DNA of 32,049 nucleotides, taken from contig SVUH01000018.1 in assembly GCA_015063335.1 (NCBI GenBank), positions 1 to 32,049 of the forward strand, read 5' to 3'. This DNA is from Oscillospiraceae bacterium. GTDB taxonomy: Bacteria; Bacillota_A; Clostridia; Oscillospirales; CAG-272. Positions 6,930 through 15,741 of this stretch are shown here, piece after piece; within the stretch, counting starts at the first letter, position 1, and each line of letters begins with the position of its first letter. The translations under genes were made by a program, and so were the position numbers. Under the pieces are notes generated by a model. It had not been told where the DNA came from. It ran no database searches and worked only from the letters and a program-made list of their open reading frames with translations.

Positions 6930-8372
6930 TTAATTTTCTTGGTTTTTTTTGCGTTTTTTTGCTATTTTTCCAAATAATTTTGAGGCAGTTACTGCTATTT
7001 CCCTGCCGTTAAAGACAAGCATAAAGGCTACAAGCGCTATTTCAAAATAGATCCAATAATTAAATCCTGCAATAAGGATTACAGTCTGTATGATCAAAAT
7101 CGCCGTGTTTATCGCAACCCGTATGCTGTGCATATTGAATTTCAAATAATTTCGCGTATCTATAACGCGAATGAGGTAAACCGCAAAGTAGCTTATAGCA
7201 GTAGCAACAGCCGCACCCATAGCGCCCCTCGTCGGTATAAGAATAAAATTCAGAATGATGTTTATTACCGCACCTGCCATCGAGGTAAGCATTGACATTA
7301 CGCTCTTTTTCTCAACGAAATAAACGCTGCCGAGAAAGGTCACGAGCGCTGAAAACGTCATGGCTATAACAAGCACGGGAACGTATTTATAAGAGCTGTA
7401 ATAGGAGTCCGCAAGCAAAATGCGAGTAAGAATCGTAGCCCCCGCTATGAGCGCAGAAGCACCCATAAATATAACTCCCATATAGTTTTTAAACACCTCG
7501 CCGAAGAAATCCGCCCTCTCCTTTTCGTCCGCATCCTTTACAACCGAGAACTGCCATGCCTCGATAAACACTCCGCAAATGAGCAAAAGAAGTGTCGGAA
7601 GCTTATACGCCGCTGCATAAAGTCCGTTTTCCGCGCTTCCTCTGTATGCCGTAACGATATATCTGTCACTCGCAGAGGTAACGAACCACATGATGGTCGT
7701 AGGAATATATGGAATACTGAATTTAAGCATTTTGCGTACAGTATTCCTTTTTATACTTTTCGGAGAAAGGTATCTGTATAGCCTTGCAACAAAGAATATC
7801 ATTACTGTCATAACAAGGTCGGATATTACAACGGAAAGCACGTAGCCAAGCGTTCCCATATCAAATCCAAGTAAGAACAAGAGATTAAGCGCAATAGTAA
7901 GCGCGGTATTTATGATACCCTGAACGGCAAAAAGCGTGGTCTTCCCTATGGCGCGAAGAAAGTTCGCCGCCGCAAGATGGAGATTTGCGCATATAACGTA
8001 CGCGGCTATCAAAAAAACGTAGCCGTCAAAGACGTTAAAAAATCGCAAGAGCTGCACGAGCGCAAGCGTCGCCGCGCCTCCGATGAGGAGCACCGCAACG
8101 GCAGAGCTGAATATTTCCTTTCGTGCAAGAGCGCCGTCGTCCTCTCCGCCTCCCGTATCGAGCACGAATCGGAATATGGCGTCACATATACCGACCGCCG
8201 CAAGCGGCATCAAGAGGTTAGCCGTTTGCGTAAGAACGTCCGCAACACCAAATTCAGCAGTAGACAGAACGGCGGTATATAACGGCATTAATAGGAAGAC
8301 AAGCACCTTTGATGCAAAGGTGCCTGCTCCTAAAATTACCGTGTTTGAAAGTAACCTTTTAGTTCTTCCCAT
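6930..8372 (-). CDS. polysaccharide (Wzx/MATE-type) flippase
   Basis: The 480-residue polytopic membrane protein opens with KRLLSNTVILGAGTFASK and LLMPLYT, the typical first helix of the oligosaccharide flippase / MVF-like superfamily. I count roughly twelve to fourteen hydrophobic segments, a polar gap around residues 205-217 (LYRYLSPKSIKRNT) and a very basic C-terminus (KIAKKRKKNQEN). Members move lipid-linked glycans or teichoic-type precursors across the cytoplasmic membrane. No glycosyltransferases lie near, so the substrate is open; in Clostridia such lone members are often near cell-wall genes. It follows yebC by five bases without a clear ribosome binding site of its own, suggesting translational coupling. 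The family call is solid, the substrate unknown. Confidence 0.85.
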   Translation of the reverse strand: MGRTKRLLSNTVILGAGTFASKVLVFLLMPLYTAVLSTAEFGVADVLTQTANLLMPLAAVGICDAIFRFVLDTGGGEDDGALARKEIFSSAVAVLLIGGAATLALVQLLRFFNVFDGYVFLIAAYVICANLHLAAANFLRAIGKTTLFAVQGIINTALTIALNLLFLLGFDMGTLGYVLSVVISDLVMTVMIFFVARLYRYLSPKSIKRNTVRKMLKFSIPYIPTTIMWFVTSASDRYIVTAYRGSAENGLYAAAYKLPTLLLLICGVFIEAWQFSVVKDADEKERADFFGEVFKNYMGVIFMGASALIAGATILTRILLADSYYSSYKYVPVLVIAMTFSALVTFLGSVYFVEKKSVMSMLTSMAGAVINIILNFILIPTRGAMGAAVATAISYFAVYLIRVIDTRNYLKFNMHSIRVAINTAILIIQTVILIAGFNYWIYFEIALVAFMLVFNGREIAVTASKLFGKIAKKRKKNQEN

Positions 8373-8377
8373 ATATC

Positions 8378-9109
8378 TTAATCACAATTTTCCCAGTTGT
8401 GATATACGTTCATTACGTCATCGTCGTCCTCGAGCTTCTCAATGAGAAGTCCCATGAACTTAATATCGTCCTCGCTGTCGAGAGTTACGTAATTGGACGC
8501 GATCTTGGTCTTTTCAGCGGAAAGGAGCTCATAGCCTGCTGCTTCAAGCGCCTCCTTGACCGCATAAACGTCGTCCGGCTCGGTATAAATCTCAAAGACC
8601 TCTCCCTCAGCCGCAAAGTCCTCAGCACCTGCCTCAAGCGCTGTTTCCATCAGCTTATCCTCGTCAATATCTCCGTCCTCGTTACCGATAACGATAAGTC
8701 CCTTTTCGGAGAACAGATAGCCAACGCAGCCCGACTGTCCCATGTTGCCGTGATACTTGGAGAAATACGCTCTTACGTTTCCCGCAGTTCTGTTGCGGTT
8801 GTCCGTCGTTGCCTCTACGATAACGGCAATTCCCGCAGGACCGTAGCCCTCGTAAACTACCTCCTCGTAGTTCTCTCCCGTGTTTCCGAGAGCCTTCTTT
8901 ATGGTTCTCTCTATGTTATCGTTAGGAACGTTGTTAGCCTTTGCCTTAAGAATAAGGTCGCGAAGCTTGGAGTTAGATGCGGGATCTCCGCCCCCCTCCT
9001 TTACAGCAATAGTTATTTCCTTACCGATCTTGGTAAATACCTTCGCCTTTTGCGCATCGGTCTTTTCCTTTTTGTGCTTGATATTCGCCCATTTGCTATG
9101 TCCTGACAT
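8378..9109 (-). CDS. yebC: YebC/PmpR family protein
   Basis: The 243-residue protein begins MSGHSKWANIKHKKEK, the diagnostic start of the family, followed by KIGKEITIAVKEGGGDP and NVPNDNIERTIKKA. The central VVYEGYGPAGIAVIVEA and an acidic C-terminal domain complete the three-domain fold. Classic YebC proteins are described as DNA-binding regulators, and more recent work links members of the family to translation of proline-rich stretches. The sequence does not decide between YebC1- and YebC2-type roles. A GAGG precedes the start. It is 33 bases downstream of argS and probably cotranscribed with it, so a translation-related role would suit the setting. Confidence 0.95.
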   Translation of the reverse strand: MSGHSKWANIKHKKEKTDAQKAKVFTKIGKEITIAVKEGGGDPASNSKLRDLILKAKANNVPNDNIERTIKKALGNTGENYEEVVYEGYGPAGIAVIVEATTDNRNRTAGNVRAYFSKYHGNMGQSGCVGYLFSEKGLIVIGNEDGDIDEDKLMETALEAGAEDFAAEGEVFEIYTEPDDVYAVKEALEAAGYELLSAEKTKIASNYVTLDSEDDIKFMGLLIEKLEDDDDVMNVYHNWENCD

Positions 9110-9142
9110 TTTCTTTACCTCATTTTATATATACAATATTTA

Positions 9143-10852
9143 TTAAACCTTTTGTGTCTTTGCAAGACAGATAAGTCCGAATGCGTTTCCAAGAACGGTA
9201 TTTGCCGCACGGGTAAGCGCGATACGGGTGCTCTTTACGTCCGAGTCGTCCGCACCGAGAATAGTGCAGTTATGATAGAAGCGGTTGAACGCGCCCGCAA
9301 CGTCGAGAATGTATCTCGTTATGACAGACGGCTCGTAGGTATCTATCGCGTCACGCACCGTTTCCTCAAATCTGGAGAGCGTCTTGAGAAGCTCGACCTC
9401 CTCGGGTGCGCTTATTTTAAGCTCGCTCTTTGCTTCTCCCTCTGTCTTTGCAAGAACGGAGCAGGTACGCGCATAGGTATACTGAACGTAAGGACCTGTG
9501 TTGCCCTCAAAGTTAAGAGCATCGTCCATTACGAAGTTTATATCTCTGATTCGGTTATTGGAGAGGTAGTAGAATACTACTGCGCCGACTCCGATCTGTT
9601 CCGCTATTTTCTCTTTACCCTCAAGGTTCGGATTCTTTTCGTTCATTATATCCGCGATCTTTTCAATAGCAAGCGCAAAGAGGTCGCGTAAAAGAATTAC
9701 GTTACCCGTTCTCGTTGCAAGCTTCTCTCCGTTTATGCTTACCGTTCCGTAAGGCACGTGTACGAGCTTATCATACCAGTCGTAGCCCATAAGCTCAACG
9801 ACCTTGAACCACTGTGCGAAGTGCAAGGACTGGCCTGCGCTCGTAACGTATATCGCCTTATCGAAATCATAGGTATTCTTTCTGTAAACAGCCGCCGCTA
9901 TATCTCTTGTAGGATAAAGCGTCGAGCCGTCGCGCTTAAGTATAAGGCAAGGGGGCATGCCGTATTCCTCAAGGTCAACGATAGATGCGCCGTCGTCGAT
10001 CTTCATAAGTCCCATGTCGCGAAGCTTTTGTACCTCGGCGGGCATCTTATCCGTATAGAAGGACTCGCCCTTATAGCTGTCAAACTCTATTCCGAGCTGT
10101 GCGTAGGTCTTCTTATATTCTGCAAGGCTTATCTCAACGAACCACTGCCAGAGCGCAATGTTTTCCTCATCACCCTCCTCGAGCTTATGGAACTCTGCTC
10201 TTGCCGCATCGTTAAGAGAAGCGTCTGCCTCAGCCGCTTCGTGGAACTTAACGTAAAGCTCAACAAGCTTGTCTATTCCACCCTCTTCTATAAGCTCCTT
10301 ATTACCCCAGTTGCGATAAGCAACGATAAGCTTTCCAAACTGCGTTCCCCAGTCTCCGAGATAGTTTATGCCAACGCACTTATATCCAGCAAACTCGTGA
10401 AGCATCTTAAGCGAATGACCGATAACGGTCGTTCCGAGGTGTCCTATATGGAAGGGCTTTGCCACGTTGGGTGACGAATAGTCAAGCACAACGGTCCTTC
10501 CCTTACCTATATCGGGAGCGCCATATTTCTCACCCTTCTCGTCAACCTCGCTTACTACCTTTTTGGCAAGCGCGCCTCCGTCAAGGAATATATTGAAATA
10601 TCCGTTTACAGCCTCCGCACGCTCTACGCAGGGCGCAGAAAAGTCCTCGGCAATAAGCGCGGCGATCTTTACGGGCGCCATGCGCAAGGTCTTACTCATC
10701 TTAAAGCAAGGCAGAGCAAGGTCTCCCATCTTGGAGTCGGGCGGGTATTCAAGCATTCCCGCAACGTCACACTCCGTAAGCTCTATCTGCGGATTTATCG
10801 ACCGTAGCTTATCAACAATATTTTTAGCAATTGCACTCTTTATTTGAAGCAT
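9143..10852 (-). CDS. argS: arginyl-tRNA synthetase
   Basis: Class I synthetase charging tRNA-Arg in the cytoplasm. The 569-residue protein has the N-terminal additional domain typical of ArgRS (residues 1-110), the ATP-binding SSPNVAKPFHIGH with HIGH at 135-138, and GEKLATRTGN near residue 385 in place of a KMSKS loop, as is normal for this enzyme. The C-terminal DALRG-type anticodon domain ends GNAFGLICLAKTQKV; the family-typical NRIRDINFVMDDALNFEGNTGPYVQYTYAR is present in pieces. GGAG lies upstream of the start and it has its own promoter. All motifs look intact. Confidence 0.98.
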   Translation of the reverse strand: MLQIKSAIAKNIVDKLRSINPQIELTECDVAGMLEYPPDSKMGDLALPCFKMSKTLRMAPVKIAALIAEDFSAPCVERAEAVNGYFNIFLDGGALAKKVVSEVDEKGEKYGAPDIGKGRTVVLDYSSPNVAKPFHIGHLGTTVIGHSLKMLHEFAGYKCVGINYLGDWGTQFGKLIVAYRNWGNKELIEEGGIDKLVELYVKFHEAAEADASLNDAARAEFHKLEEGDEENIALWQWFVEISLAEYKKTYAQLGIEFDSYKGESFYTDKMPAEVQKLRDMGLMKIDDGASIVDLEEYGMPPCLILKRDGSTLYPTRDIAAAVYRKNTYDFDKAIYVTSAGQSLHFAQWFKVVELMGYDWYDKLVHVPYGTVSINGEKLATRTGNVILLRDLFALAIEKIADIMNEKNPNLEGKEKIAEQIGVGAVVFYYLSNNRIRDINFVMDDALNFEGNTGPYVQYTYARTCSVLAKTEGEAKSELKISAPEEVELLKTLSRFEETVRDAIDTYEPSVITRYILDVAGAFNRFYHNCTILGADDSDVKSTRIALTRAANTVLGNAFGLICLAKTQKV

Positions 10853-10889
10853 CTATCAAATCTCCTTCGCTGACTGATCACAAATAATT

Positions 10890-10918
10890 ATTATACTACT
10901 AAATTATAATTTTTTCAA
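10890..10918 (-). promoter_or_regulatory. sigma-A promoter of argS-yebC-flippase
   Basis: TTGAAA (10913-10918) and TATAAT (10890-10895) are 17 bases apart on the minus strand. The spacer contains a second TATAAT. No T-box leader is present: only about 30 bases separate the expected start of transcription from the argS start codon. Confidence 0.8.
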
Positions 10919-10943
10919 GAGGTTAATTTCTTTTTTAATAAAG

Positions 10944-11420
10944 TCACACCGTCACGTCGCAAATCGTCGCACCCGTGAAGCGTAAAATATCCTCTCGTAA
11001 CAAAAGAAGCTGTATTCCTCTGACACCTGCGCTCACGGTAAGCTCGTCAACGCTCTGGACAGACGCATCGAAATACGTCGGAAATTTCTTTTTCATACCT
11101 ATCGGCGAGCAGCCGCCGCGTATGTATCCCGTTGTTCCGAGCAGCTCCTTGACTGCAAGCGGCTCTATTTTCTTGCTTCTTGTAGCTACCGCCGCGCGCT
11201 TTAAGTCTATCTCCTTATGGCAGGGCACGCAGAAAACGTATACGTTTCCCTTATCCGAGCGAGTAACGATAGTTTTAAACACTTTTTCATAGGGCAAGCC
11301 GATACAGTCTGCTATATGCGTACCCGACAGGTCGTTTTCGTCCACCTCGTATTCACACGGAGTATACTTTATCTTAGCCGCGTCAAGCTGCCGCATTGCA
11401 TTGGTTTTATTCATCTTCAC
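10944..11420 (-). CDS. ybaK: YbaK/EbsC family Cys-tRNA(Pro) deacylase
   Basis: YbaK-type proteins hydrolyse Cys-tRNA(Pro), a mischarging product of prolyl-tRNA synthetase. The 158-residue protein shows the family pattern: KTNAMRQLDAAKI at the start, the conserved lysine in EKVFKTIV (K49), the FCVPCHKEIDLK block, and the GYIRGGCSPIGMKKKFPT loop that closes over the active site. I start at the GTG at 11420, which overlaps the recN stop (GTGA) and is ten bases from GGGAG; the ATG two codons later (11414) matches the usual MNKTNAMR beginning and is equally possible. It is the last gene of the eleven-gene nusB unit. Confidence 0.93.
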   Translation of the reverse strand: MKMNKTNAMRQLDAAKIKYTPCEYEVDENDLSGTHIADCIGLPYEKVFKTIVTRSDKGNVYVFCVPCHKEIDLKRAAVATRSKKIEPLAVKELLGTTGYIRGGCSPIGMKKKFPTYFDASVQSVDELTVSAGVRGIQLLLLREDILRFTGATICDVTV

Positions 11421-13093
11421 GGGTAGGTCTCTCCCTCTCTTATCATTTCCTCGGCTGCCTCCCTTACGGTCTCGGTAATTTCAATTCCGCCGAGTATTCT
11501 TGATATCTCCTCTATTCTTCCCTCTCTGTCAAGAAGCGTAAGCGAGGTGCTTACTCTCTCTCCGTCGTCGGTCTTGAAGATACGCAAGTGATTGTGTGCA
11601 AGAGAAGCTATCTGTGCCGAGTGAGTAACACAAAGCACCTGTGACGTGCCTGCTATCTCCTTTAGCTTAATGCCAACCTTTCGCGAGGTCTTACCCGAAA
11701 TACCCGTATCTATCTCGTCGAATATAACGGTTTTAAGTCCGTCACACTCGTTAAGCACGTTTTTAAGCGAGAGCATAATTCTTGCAAGCTCACCGCCCGA
11801 AGCGATCTTCTCCATAGGCATAAGCGGCTCACCTGCATTGGTTGCTATCAAGAACTCAACTCTGTCGCGCCCCGTGGAATTAAAATCGTCCGTAGGCGTA
11901 ACGCTCACCTCAAAGCGCACCTTGGGCATATCAAGAAACGTCAAGGTCTCGCATACGCGCTTGCTAAGCCTCCTTGCTCCCTCTCTGCGTGCAGCCGTAA
12001 GAGTAGCGGCAAGCTTGTTGGCGCGCTCAACAGCTCCGTTCAGCTCGTCCTCAAGCTCCTCGAGGATCTCACCCGAGTTTTCAATTGCAGAAAGCCTTTG
12101 TGCAGCAGATGCTCGAAAATCGAGGATCTCCTCGACCGTACTGCCGTATTTGCGCTTGAGCTTTGATATGGCATTAAGTCTGCTCTGCGCCTTATCAAGG
12201 CTCGTCAACACATCTATTTCACCAAAGTCATTTATATCCTTTGCGCACTCAGCAATATCCTCAAGCTCATAAGAAACGTCCCAAAGTCTTTTTGAGAGCT
12301 CCGTCGCTCCGCTGACCGCGTCACTCACCGATTCAAGCGCCTCTGCCGCCCTCGTTACAAGGTATGCGGCGCCGTGCATTTTCTCAGATCCCGTTATTGC
12401 CTTATCCGCCAAGGCGCACGCGCGGCTTATCTTCTCCGCACTCTGAAGCTTCTTTACAAGCTCCTCAAGCGCTTCCTCCTCGCCTCTTTTTAACTTAACG
12501 ACATCTATATCGTTTATTTGGAATTTCAGCATCTCGCCAAGACGAGCGCGCTCCATAGCGTCGTTTTTGATCTCGGCTATACGCGCACGAATGGACGTAA
12601 TGCGTCTGTATTCCTCGGTATACTCGGAGAGTCTTTCTCCGTTAACAGAAAAATTATCAAGCAGTCTTACGTGGTTTTTTTGCTCCATGAGCTGTTGGTT
12701 GTCGTTCTGTCCATGAATACCGATGAGCATTCCGCCGATCTCGCGAAGCATAGAAGCAGTAACGCCTCTGCCGTTTATACGAGCGGCAGACGAGCTTTGC
12801 GTAAGTGTCCTTGCGAGCATGATCGTCCCGTCCTCGCATTCAATCCCAAGCTCGTTCATTTTATTTTGGACAGCCTCGCCAACGTCCGTAAACACAGCGC
12901 TTACGCTTGCTTTCTGCTCTCCCGTGCGTATAAGCTCCTTGTCAGCCTTTGCGCCGAGCAACAGAGATATACTGTCAATTATTATGGATTTTCCCGCGCC
13001 CGTCTCACCCGAAAGCACCGTCATTCCCGAAGAAAATTCGACGTCAAGCGACTTTACGACCGCAATGTTTTCAATATGAAGTGAGTTTACCAT
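11417..13093 (-). CDS. recN: DNA repair protein RecN
   Basis: RecN is an SMC-like ATPase recruited early to double-strand breaks. The 558-residue product has a P-loop GETGAGKS (29-36), a central coiled-coil region rich in Glu, Leu and Lys (about 155-370), then the signature SGGELAR and the Walker B region VIFDEIDTGISG, followed by a switch histidine in VTHSAQIAS. The family length is about 550-570. It sits four bases after argR, matching the common nadK-argR-recN order of Bacillota. Start follows the argR stop closely; the ribosome binding site is weak. Confidence 0.97.
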   Translation of the reverse strand: MVNSLHIENIAVVKSLDVEFSSGMTVLSGETGAGKSIIIDSISLLLGAKADKELIRTGEQKASVSAVFTDVGEAVQNKMNELGIECEDGTIMLARTLTQSSSAARINGRGVTASMLREIGGMLIGIHGQNDNQQLMEQKNHVRLLDNFSVNGERLSEYTEEYRRITSIRARIAEIKNDAMERARLGEMLKFQINDIDVVKLKRGEEEALEELVKKLQSAEKISRACALADKAITGSEKMHGAAYLVTRAAEALESVSDAVSGATELSKRLWDVSYELEDIAECAKDINDFGEIDVLTSLDKAQSRLNAISKLKRKYGSTVEEILDFRASAAQRLSAIENSGEILEELEDELNGAVERANKLAATLTAARREGARRLSKRVCETLTFLDMPKVRFEVSVTPTDDFNSTGRDRVEFLIATNAGEPLMPMEKIASGGELARIMLSLKNVLNECDGLKTVIFDEIDTGISGKTSRKVGIKLKEIAGTSQVLCVTHSAQIASLAHNHLRIFKTDDGERVSTSLTLLDREGRIEEISRILGGIEITETVREAAEEMIREGETYP

Positions 13094-13097
13094 GCAC

Positions 13098-13544
13098 TCA
13101 ACGTCCCTTCATAAGCTCGCGCAGCTGCCAGCAAAGCTCCTCAGCACCCGCTTCCGTGTCGGTGACTATAATGATGGTATCGTCACCCGCTACACAGCCG
13201 AGTATGGTTTTATACTGCAACGAATCAACGCCTGATGCAATTGCCTGCGCCATTCCTGGATAGGTCTTGATAACGACGTTATTCATAGCGTATCTTACGT
13301 CAACTATCGACTGAACGATAGAATTATTGAGATTCATGTTGACGTAAAAATTATTTGTTCCGTATTTATATCCGCCCTTAGAGGACATATTCTTGGTAAG
13401 CTTTAGCTCGCGCAGATCTCGCGAGACCGTCGCCTGCGTGACCTTAAACCCCTCCGCGCGGAGAAGCTCGGTTATTTCCTCTTGCGTATGAACCTCGTTT
13501 TTAGACAGAATATCAAGTATTCTCGCCTGTCTTTCACCTTTCAT
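13098..13544 (-). CDS. argR: arginine repressor ArgR
   Basis: ArgR/AhrC senses arginine and, as a hexamer, represses arginine biosynthesis and activates its breakdown. The 148-residue protein begins with a winged helix-turn-helix; the recognition segment is VTQATVSRDLREL (35-47). The C-terminal oligomerisation and arginine-binding domain has GCVAGDDTIIIV, with the conserved acidic pair that contacts arginine. Length and motif order are normal. No arginine biosynthetic genes are in the window; the operon position before recN is a conserved Bacillota arrangement rather than a functional link. Confidence 0.97.
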   Translation of the reverse strand: MKGERQARILDILSKNEVHTQEEITELLRAEGFKVTQATVSRDLRELKLTKNMSSKGGYKYGTNNFYVNMNLNNSIVQSIVDVRYAMNNVVIKTYPGMAQAIASGVDSLQYKTILGCVAGDDTIIIVTDTEAGAEELCWQLRELMKGR

Positions 13545-13554
13545 TTTGCTCTCC

Positions 13555-14424
13555 TTAAAGAAGCTTTTTAAGTCTTATTTTAGAACAAAAGCCCTCGTCC
13601 TTTACACGAAGAAGCTTTGCTTCGGTCTTTGATCTCGTTATTACCGCCGTATCGCCGTGATACATCTCGAATGTTGCCTTACCGTCAACCGTCAGATGTA
13701 GCATTTTTTCGCGAACGCATATATTCTTTACGCGAAGCTCAGCGCTGTCAGGGAAAACGAGAGGTCTTGCCAAAAGCGAGTGCGGACACACGGGAGTAAC
13801 GCATATGCAGGAAAGTCTTGGATCAACGATAGGACCGCCCGCAGAGAGCGAATACGCCGTTGAGCCCGTGGGCGTAGCAACCACAAGACCGTCCGCACGA
13901 TAGGTGCTTACAAGCTCCTTGCCGTCCGACAGCTCAAGGTCGATTATACGTGCGGTCGAGCCGTTTGCGATAACCGCCTCGTTCAAGGCAAGTGCCGAAA
14001 ATCTATTAGTTCCCTTAGAGGAAACAATCTTGACGGAAAGCATTGCTCTCCTATCGAGAACGTATTTTCCGTTAAAAACGTTATCAAGAAGGTCGAGCTC
14101 ATCCATCTCAAGCTCGGTCATGTATCCAACGCGACCCATGTTTATTCCAAGCACGGGAATGTCGCAAAGAGACGCGCGTCTTACAGCATCGAGCATAGAG
14201 CCGTCGCCGCCTATCACTATCACCAGCTCCGCCGAGGAATATATCTCGTCAAGGGGAGCGTATGTATAAACGCTTTTATGCAAGTGAGCGCGCATAACTC
14301 TATCCTTGTAAATTTCGGGGATAAAAATTTGGTCAGCACGATTTCCGATAACATCAGCGACACGGCTTGACGCTTCAAGCTTTTCGGTAATATTAAAATT
14401 AGTTATAAGAGCAATTTTTTTCAT
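13555..14424 (-). CDS. nadK: NAD kinase
   Basis: NAD kinase phosphorylates NAD to NADP, the only route to NADP in most bacteria. The 289-residue product has the diagnostic GGDGS (72-76; GGDGT in many relatives), the LNEAVI element (about 148-153) and YRADGLVVATPTGSTAYS with the following SAGGPI. Length fits the bacterial enzyme. It lies between tlyA (20-base gap) and argR (10-base gap). The Thr-to-Ser change in the first motif is conservative and also found in other Clostridia. Confidence 0.96.
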   Translation of the reverse strand: MKKIALITNFNITEKLEASSRVADVIGNRADQIFIPEIYKDRVMRAHLHKSVYTYAPLDEIYSSAELVIVIGGDGSMLDAVRRASLCDIPVLGINMGRVGYMTELEMDELDLLDNVFNGKYVLDRRAMLSVKIVSSKGTNRFSALALNEAVIANGSTARIIDLELSDGKELVSTYRADGLVVATPTGSTAYSLSAGGPIVDPRLSCICVTPVCPHSLLARPLVFPDSAELRVKNICVREKMLHLTVDGKATFEMYHGDTAVITRSKTEAKLLRVKDEGFCSKIRLKKLL

Positions 14425-14444
14425 GCTTTAGCTCCCTCTTTGCG

Positions 14445-15227
14445 CTACTGCGCCGTAATTCTTTTGATTGTTTTATCGTCCACGCGCGGCTTTATACACT
14501 CGCGCTTGACGAAATATGCAAGGTATTCCTTATTTCCGTCACCGCCCTCAATGGGGGAACGAATAAGTCCTACACAGTCAAAGCCGTGCTCGACAGCAAA
14601 GCTTATGACTCTTTTTGCAGCAAGATATCTGTAAGCGCCGCTGCTGACGACTCCGTTTTTGCCGAGAGCAGAGCGCCCAGCCTCAAACTGCGGCTTGATC
14701 AGACTTACAAAAATCCCGTTGTCCTTTAACACGGAAAAAATTCCTTCGATAACGTAGGTCTGCGAGATAAACGACAGGTCAGCAACCGCAATATCGCAAA
14801 GTCCCTCGGTTATATCGGGGGTAAGCTCTCTTGCGTTAAACTGCTCAATGCTTCTTACCCGACTGTCCGAAAGAAGCGTCGGGTGAAGCTGTCCGACTCC
14901 CGCGTCAATAGCAAAGACCTCTTTCGCGCCTCTGGACAAAAGGCAGTCCGTAAAGCCGCCTGTTGAAGCGCCCACGTCCACCGCCTTCATTCGGTTTACG
15001 TTGATACGAAACACATCAAGCGCCGCCTCAAGCTTCATACCGCCTCGGCTGACGTATTTGAAAAGCTGTTCTATCTCGACCTCATGAGAAACAACCTCAT
15101 TTATGAGCGCAGATGCCTTTTTAACGGCAACGCCGTCGATCCTTACCGCACCTGCGGCAATAAGGTCCTGTGCCTTCTTTCGGCTTTCGGTATGCCCGAA
15201 CGTTGCAAGATAAACGTCCGCCCTCAT
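14445..15227 (-). CDS. tlyA: TlyA family 16S/23S rRNA (cytidine-2'-O)-methyltransferase
   Basis: TlyA-type proteins methylate ribose 2'-OH of rRNA cytidines and some are called hemolysins for historical reasons. The 260-residue protein has an N-terminal S4 RNA-binding domain (residues 1-58), the linker YVSRGGMKL (58-66), then a FtsJ/RrmJ-like methyltransferase. This carries the SAM motif DVGASTGGFT (84-93), an acidic AIDAGVGQLHP, DLSFIS (150-155) and KPQFE (178-182). Family length and motif order are intact. Start overlaps the upstream gene by four bases. In related operons it usually follows dxs, which is missing here. Confidence 0.95.
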   Translation of the reverse strand: MRADVYLATFGHTESRKKAQDLIAAGAVRIDGVAVKKASALINEVVSHEVEIEQLFKYVSRGGMKLEAALDVFRINVNRMKAVDVGASTGGFTDCLLSRGAKEVFAIDAGVGQLHPTLLSDSRVRSIEQFNARELTPDITEGLCDIAVADLSFISQTYVIEGIFSVLKDNGIFVSLIKPQFEAGRSALGKNGVVSSGAYRYLAAKRVISFAVEHGFDCVGLIRSPIEGGDGNKEYLAYFVKRECIKPRVDDKTIKRITAQ

Positions 15228-15715
15228 ATCGTCGCCAACGGTATATTCATAACAAACTTCATTATGATAGCAACTGCCAAACCGAGCGCCGCGCCCGCAT
15301 AGACCTGGGCGTGCGTATGTCCGACAAGCTCCTTAAGTCCCGCGTTTATTTCATTTGCGTCCTCGGAGAAGAGCTTATGGGTTATGCGCTTAAGAATTAT
15401 ATTCTGCTGTCCCGTCTGATATCTTACTCCGCTTGCGTCAGTCATAACTATTCCCGCAAGAACGAACGTAGCCGCAAACACAGCAGAGCCAAGTCCCTCT
15501 TGGATACCCGTTGCCATGCAAAGTCCCAATACGCTTGAGGAGTGGGAGCTGGGCATGCCGCCCGTCGAAAAGAAGATCTTAAAAATGTTTTCTCCCCTTT
15601 TGGTGAAAAGCCCGATAATGACCTTGATAAGCTGCGCCAAAAACCAGGATATGAGCGCGCTCAAAAACACGTAATTAGTAAATAACTGTTTGAAATGTTC
15701 CCAAAACTGTACCAT
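15224..15715 (-). CDS. divergent PAP2 family membrane protein (DUF212/YuiD-like)
   Basis: The 163-residue membrane protein has the signature of the divergent PAP2 family: GGMPSSHS (52-59), DASGVR (93-98) and GHTHAQV (132-138), with three or four hydrophobic helices. PAP2 phosphatases act on lipid phosphates, and the conserved residues visible here resemble that active site. Its position directly behind ispA suggests a role on prenyl phosphates, for example undecaprenyl or farnesyl phosphates, but this is inference from the neighbours. It overlaps tlyA by four bases and follows ispA by 26. Confidence 0.88.
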   Translation of the reverse strand: MVQFWEHFKQLFTNYVFLSALISWFLAQLIKVIIGLFTKRGENIFKIFFSTGGMPSSHSSSVLGLCMATGIQEGLGSAVFAATFVLAGIVMTDASGVRYQTGQQNIILKRITHKLFSEDANEINAGLKELVGHTHAQVYAGAALGLAVAIIMKFVMNIPLATI

Positions 15716-15741
15716 GTGTCCTCCAAAAGTTGTAAAATTTA

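Noticed and set aside
8399..9106. Long open frame opposite yebC (235 codons)
   Set aside because: It mirrors yebC codon for codon, has no ribosome binding site or recognisable motif, and yebC is certain.
9758..10474. Long open frame opposite argS (238 codons)
   Set aside because: Antisense shadow of a confirmed synthetase gene; composition follows argS codon bias.
11646..12272. Serine-rich open frame opposite recN
   Set aside because: Serine/leucine richness is the expected product of reading Glu/Lys-rich coiled-coil codons backwards.
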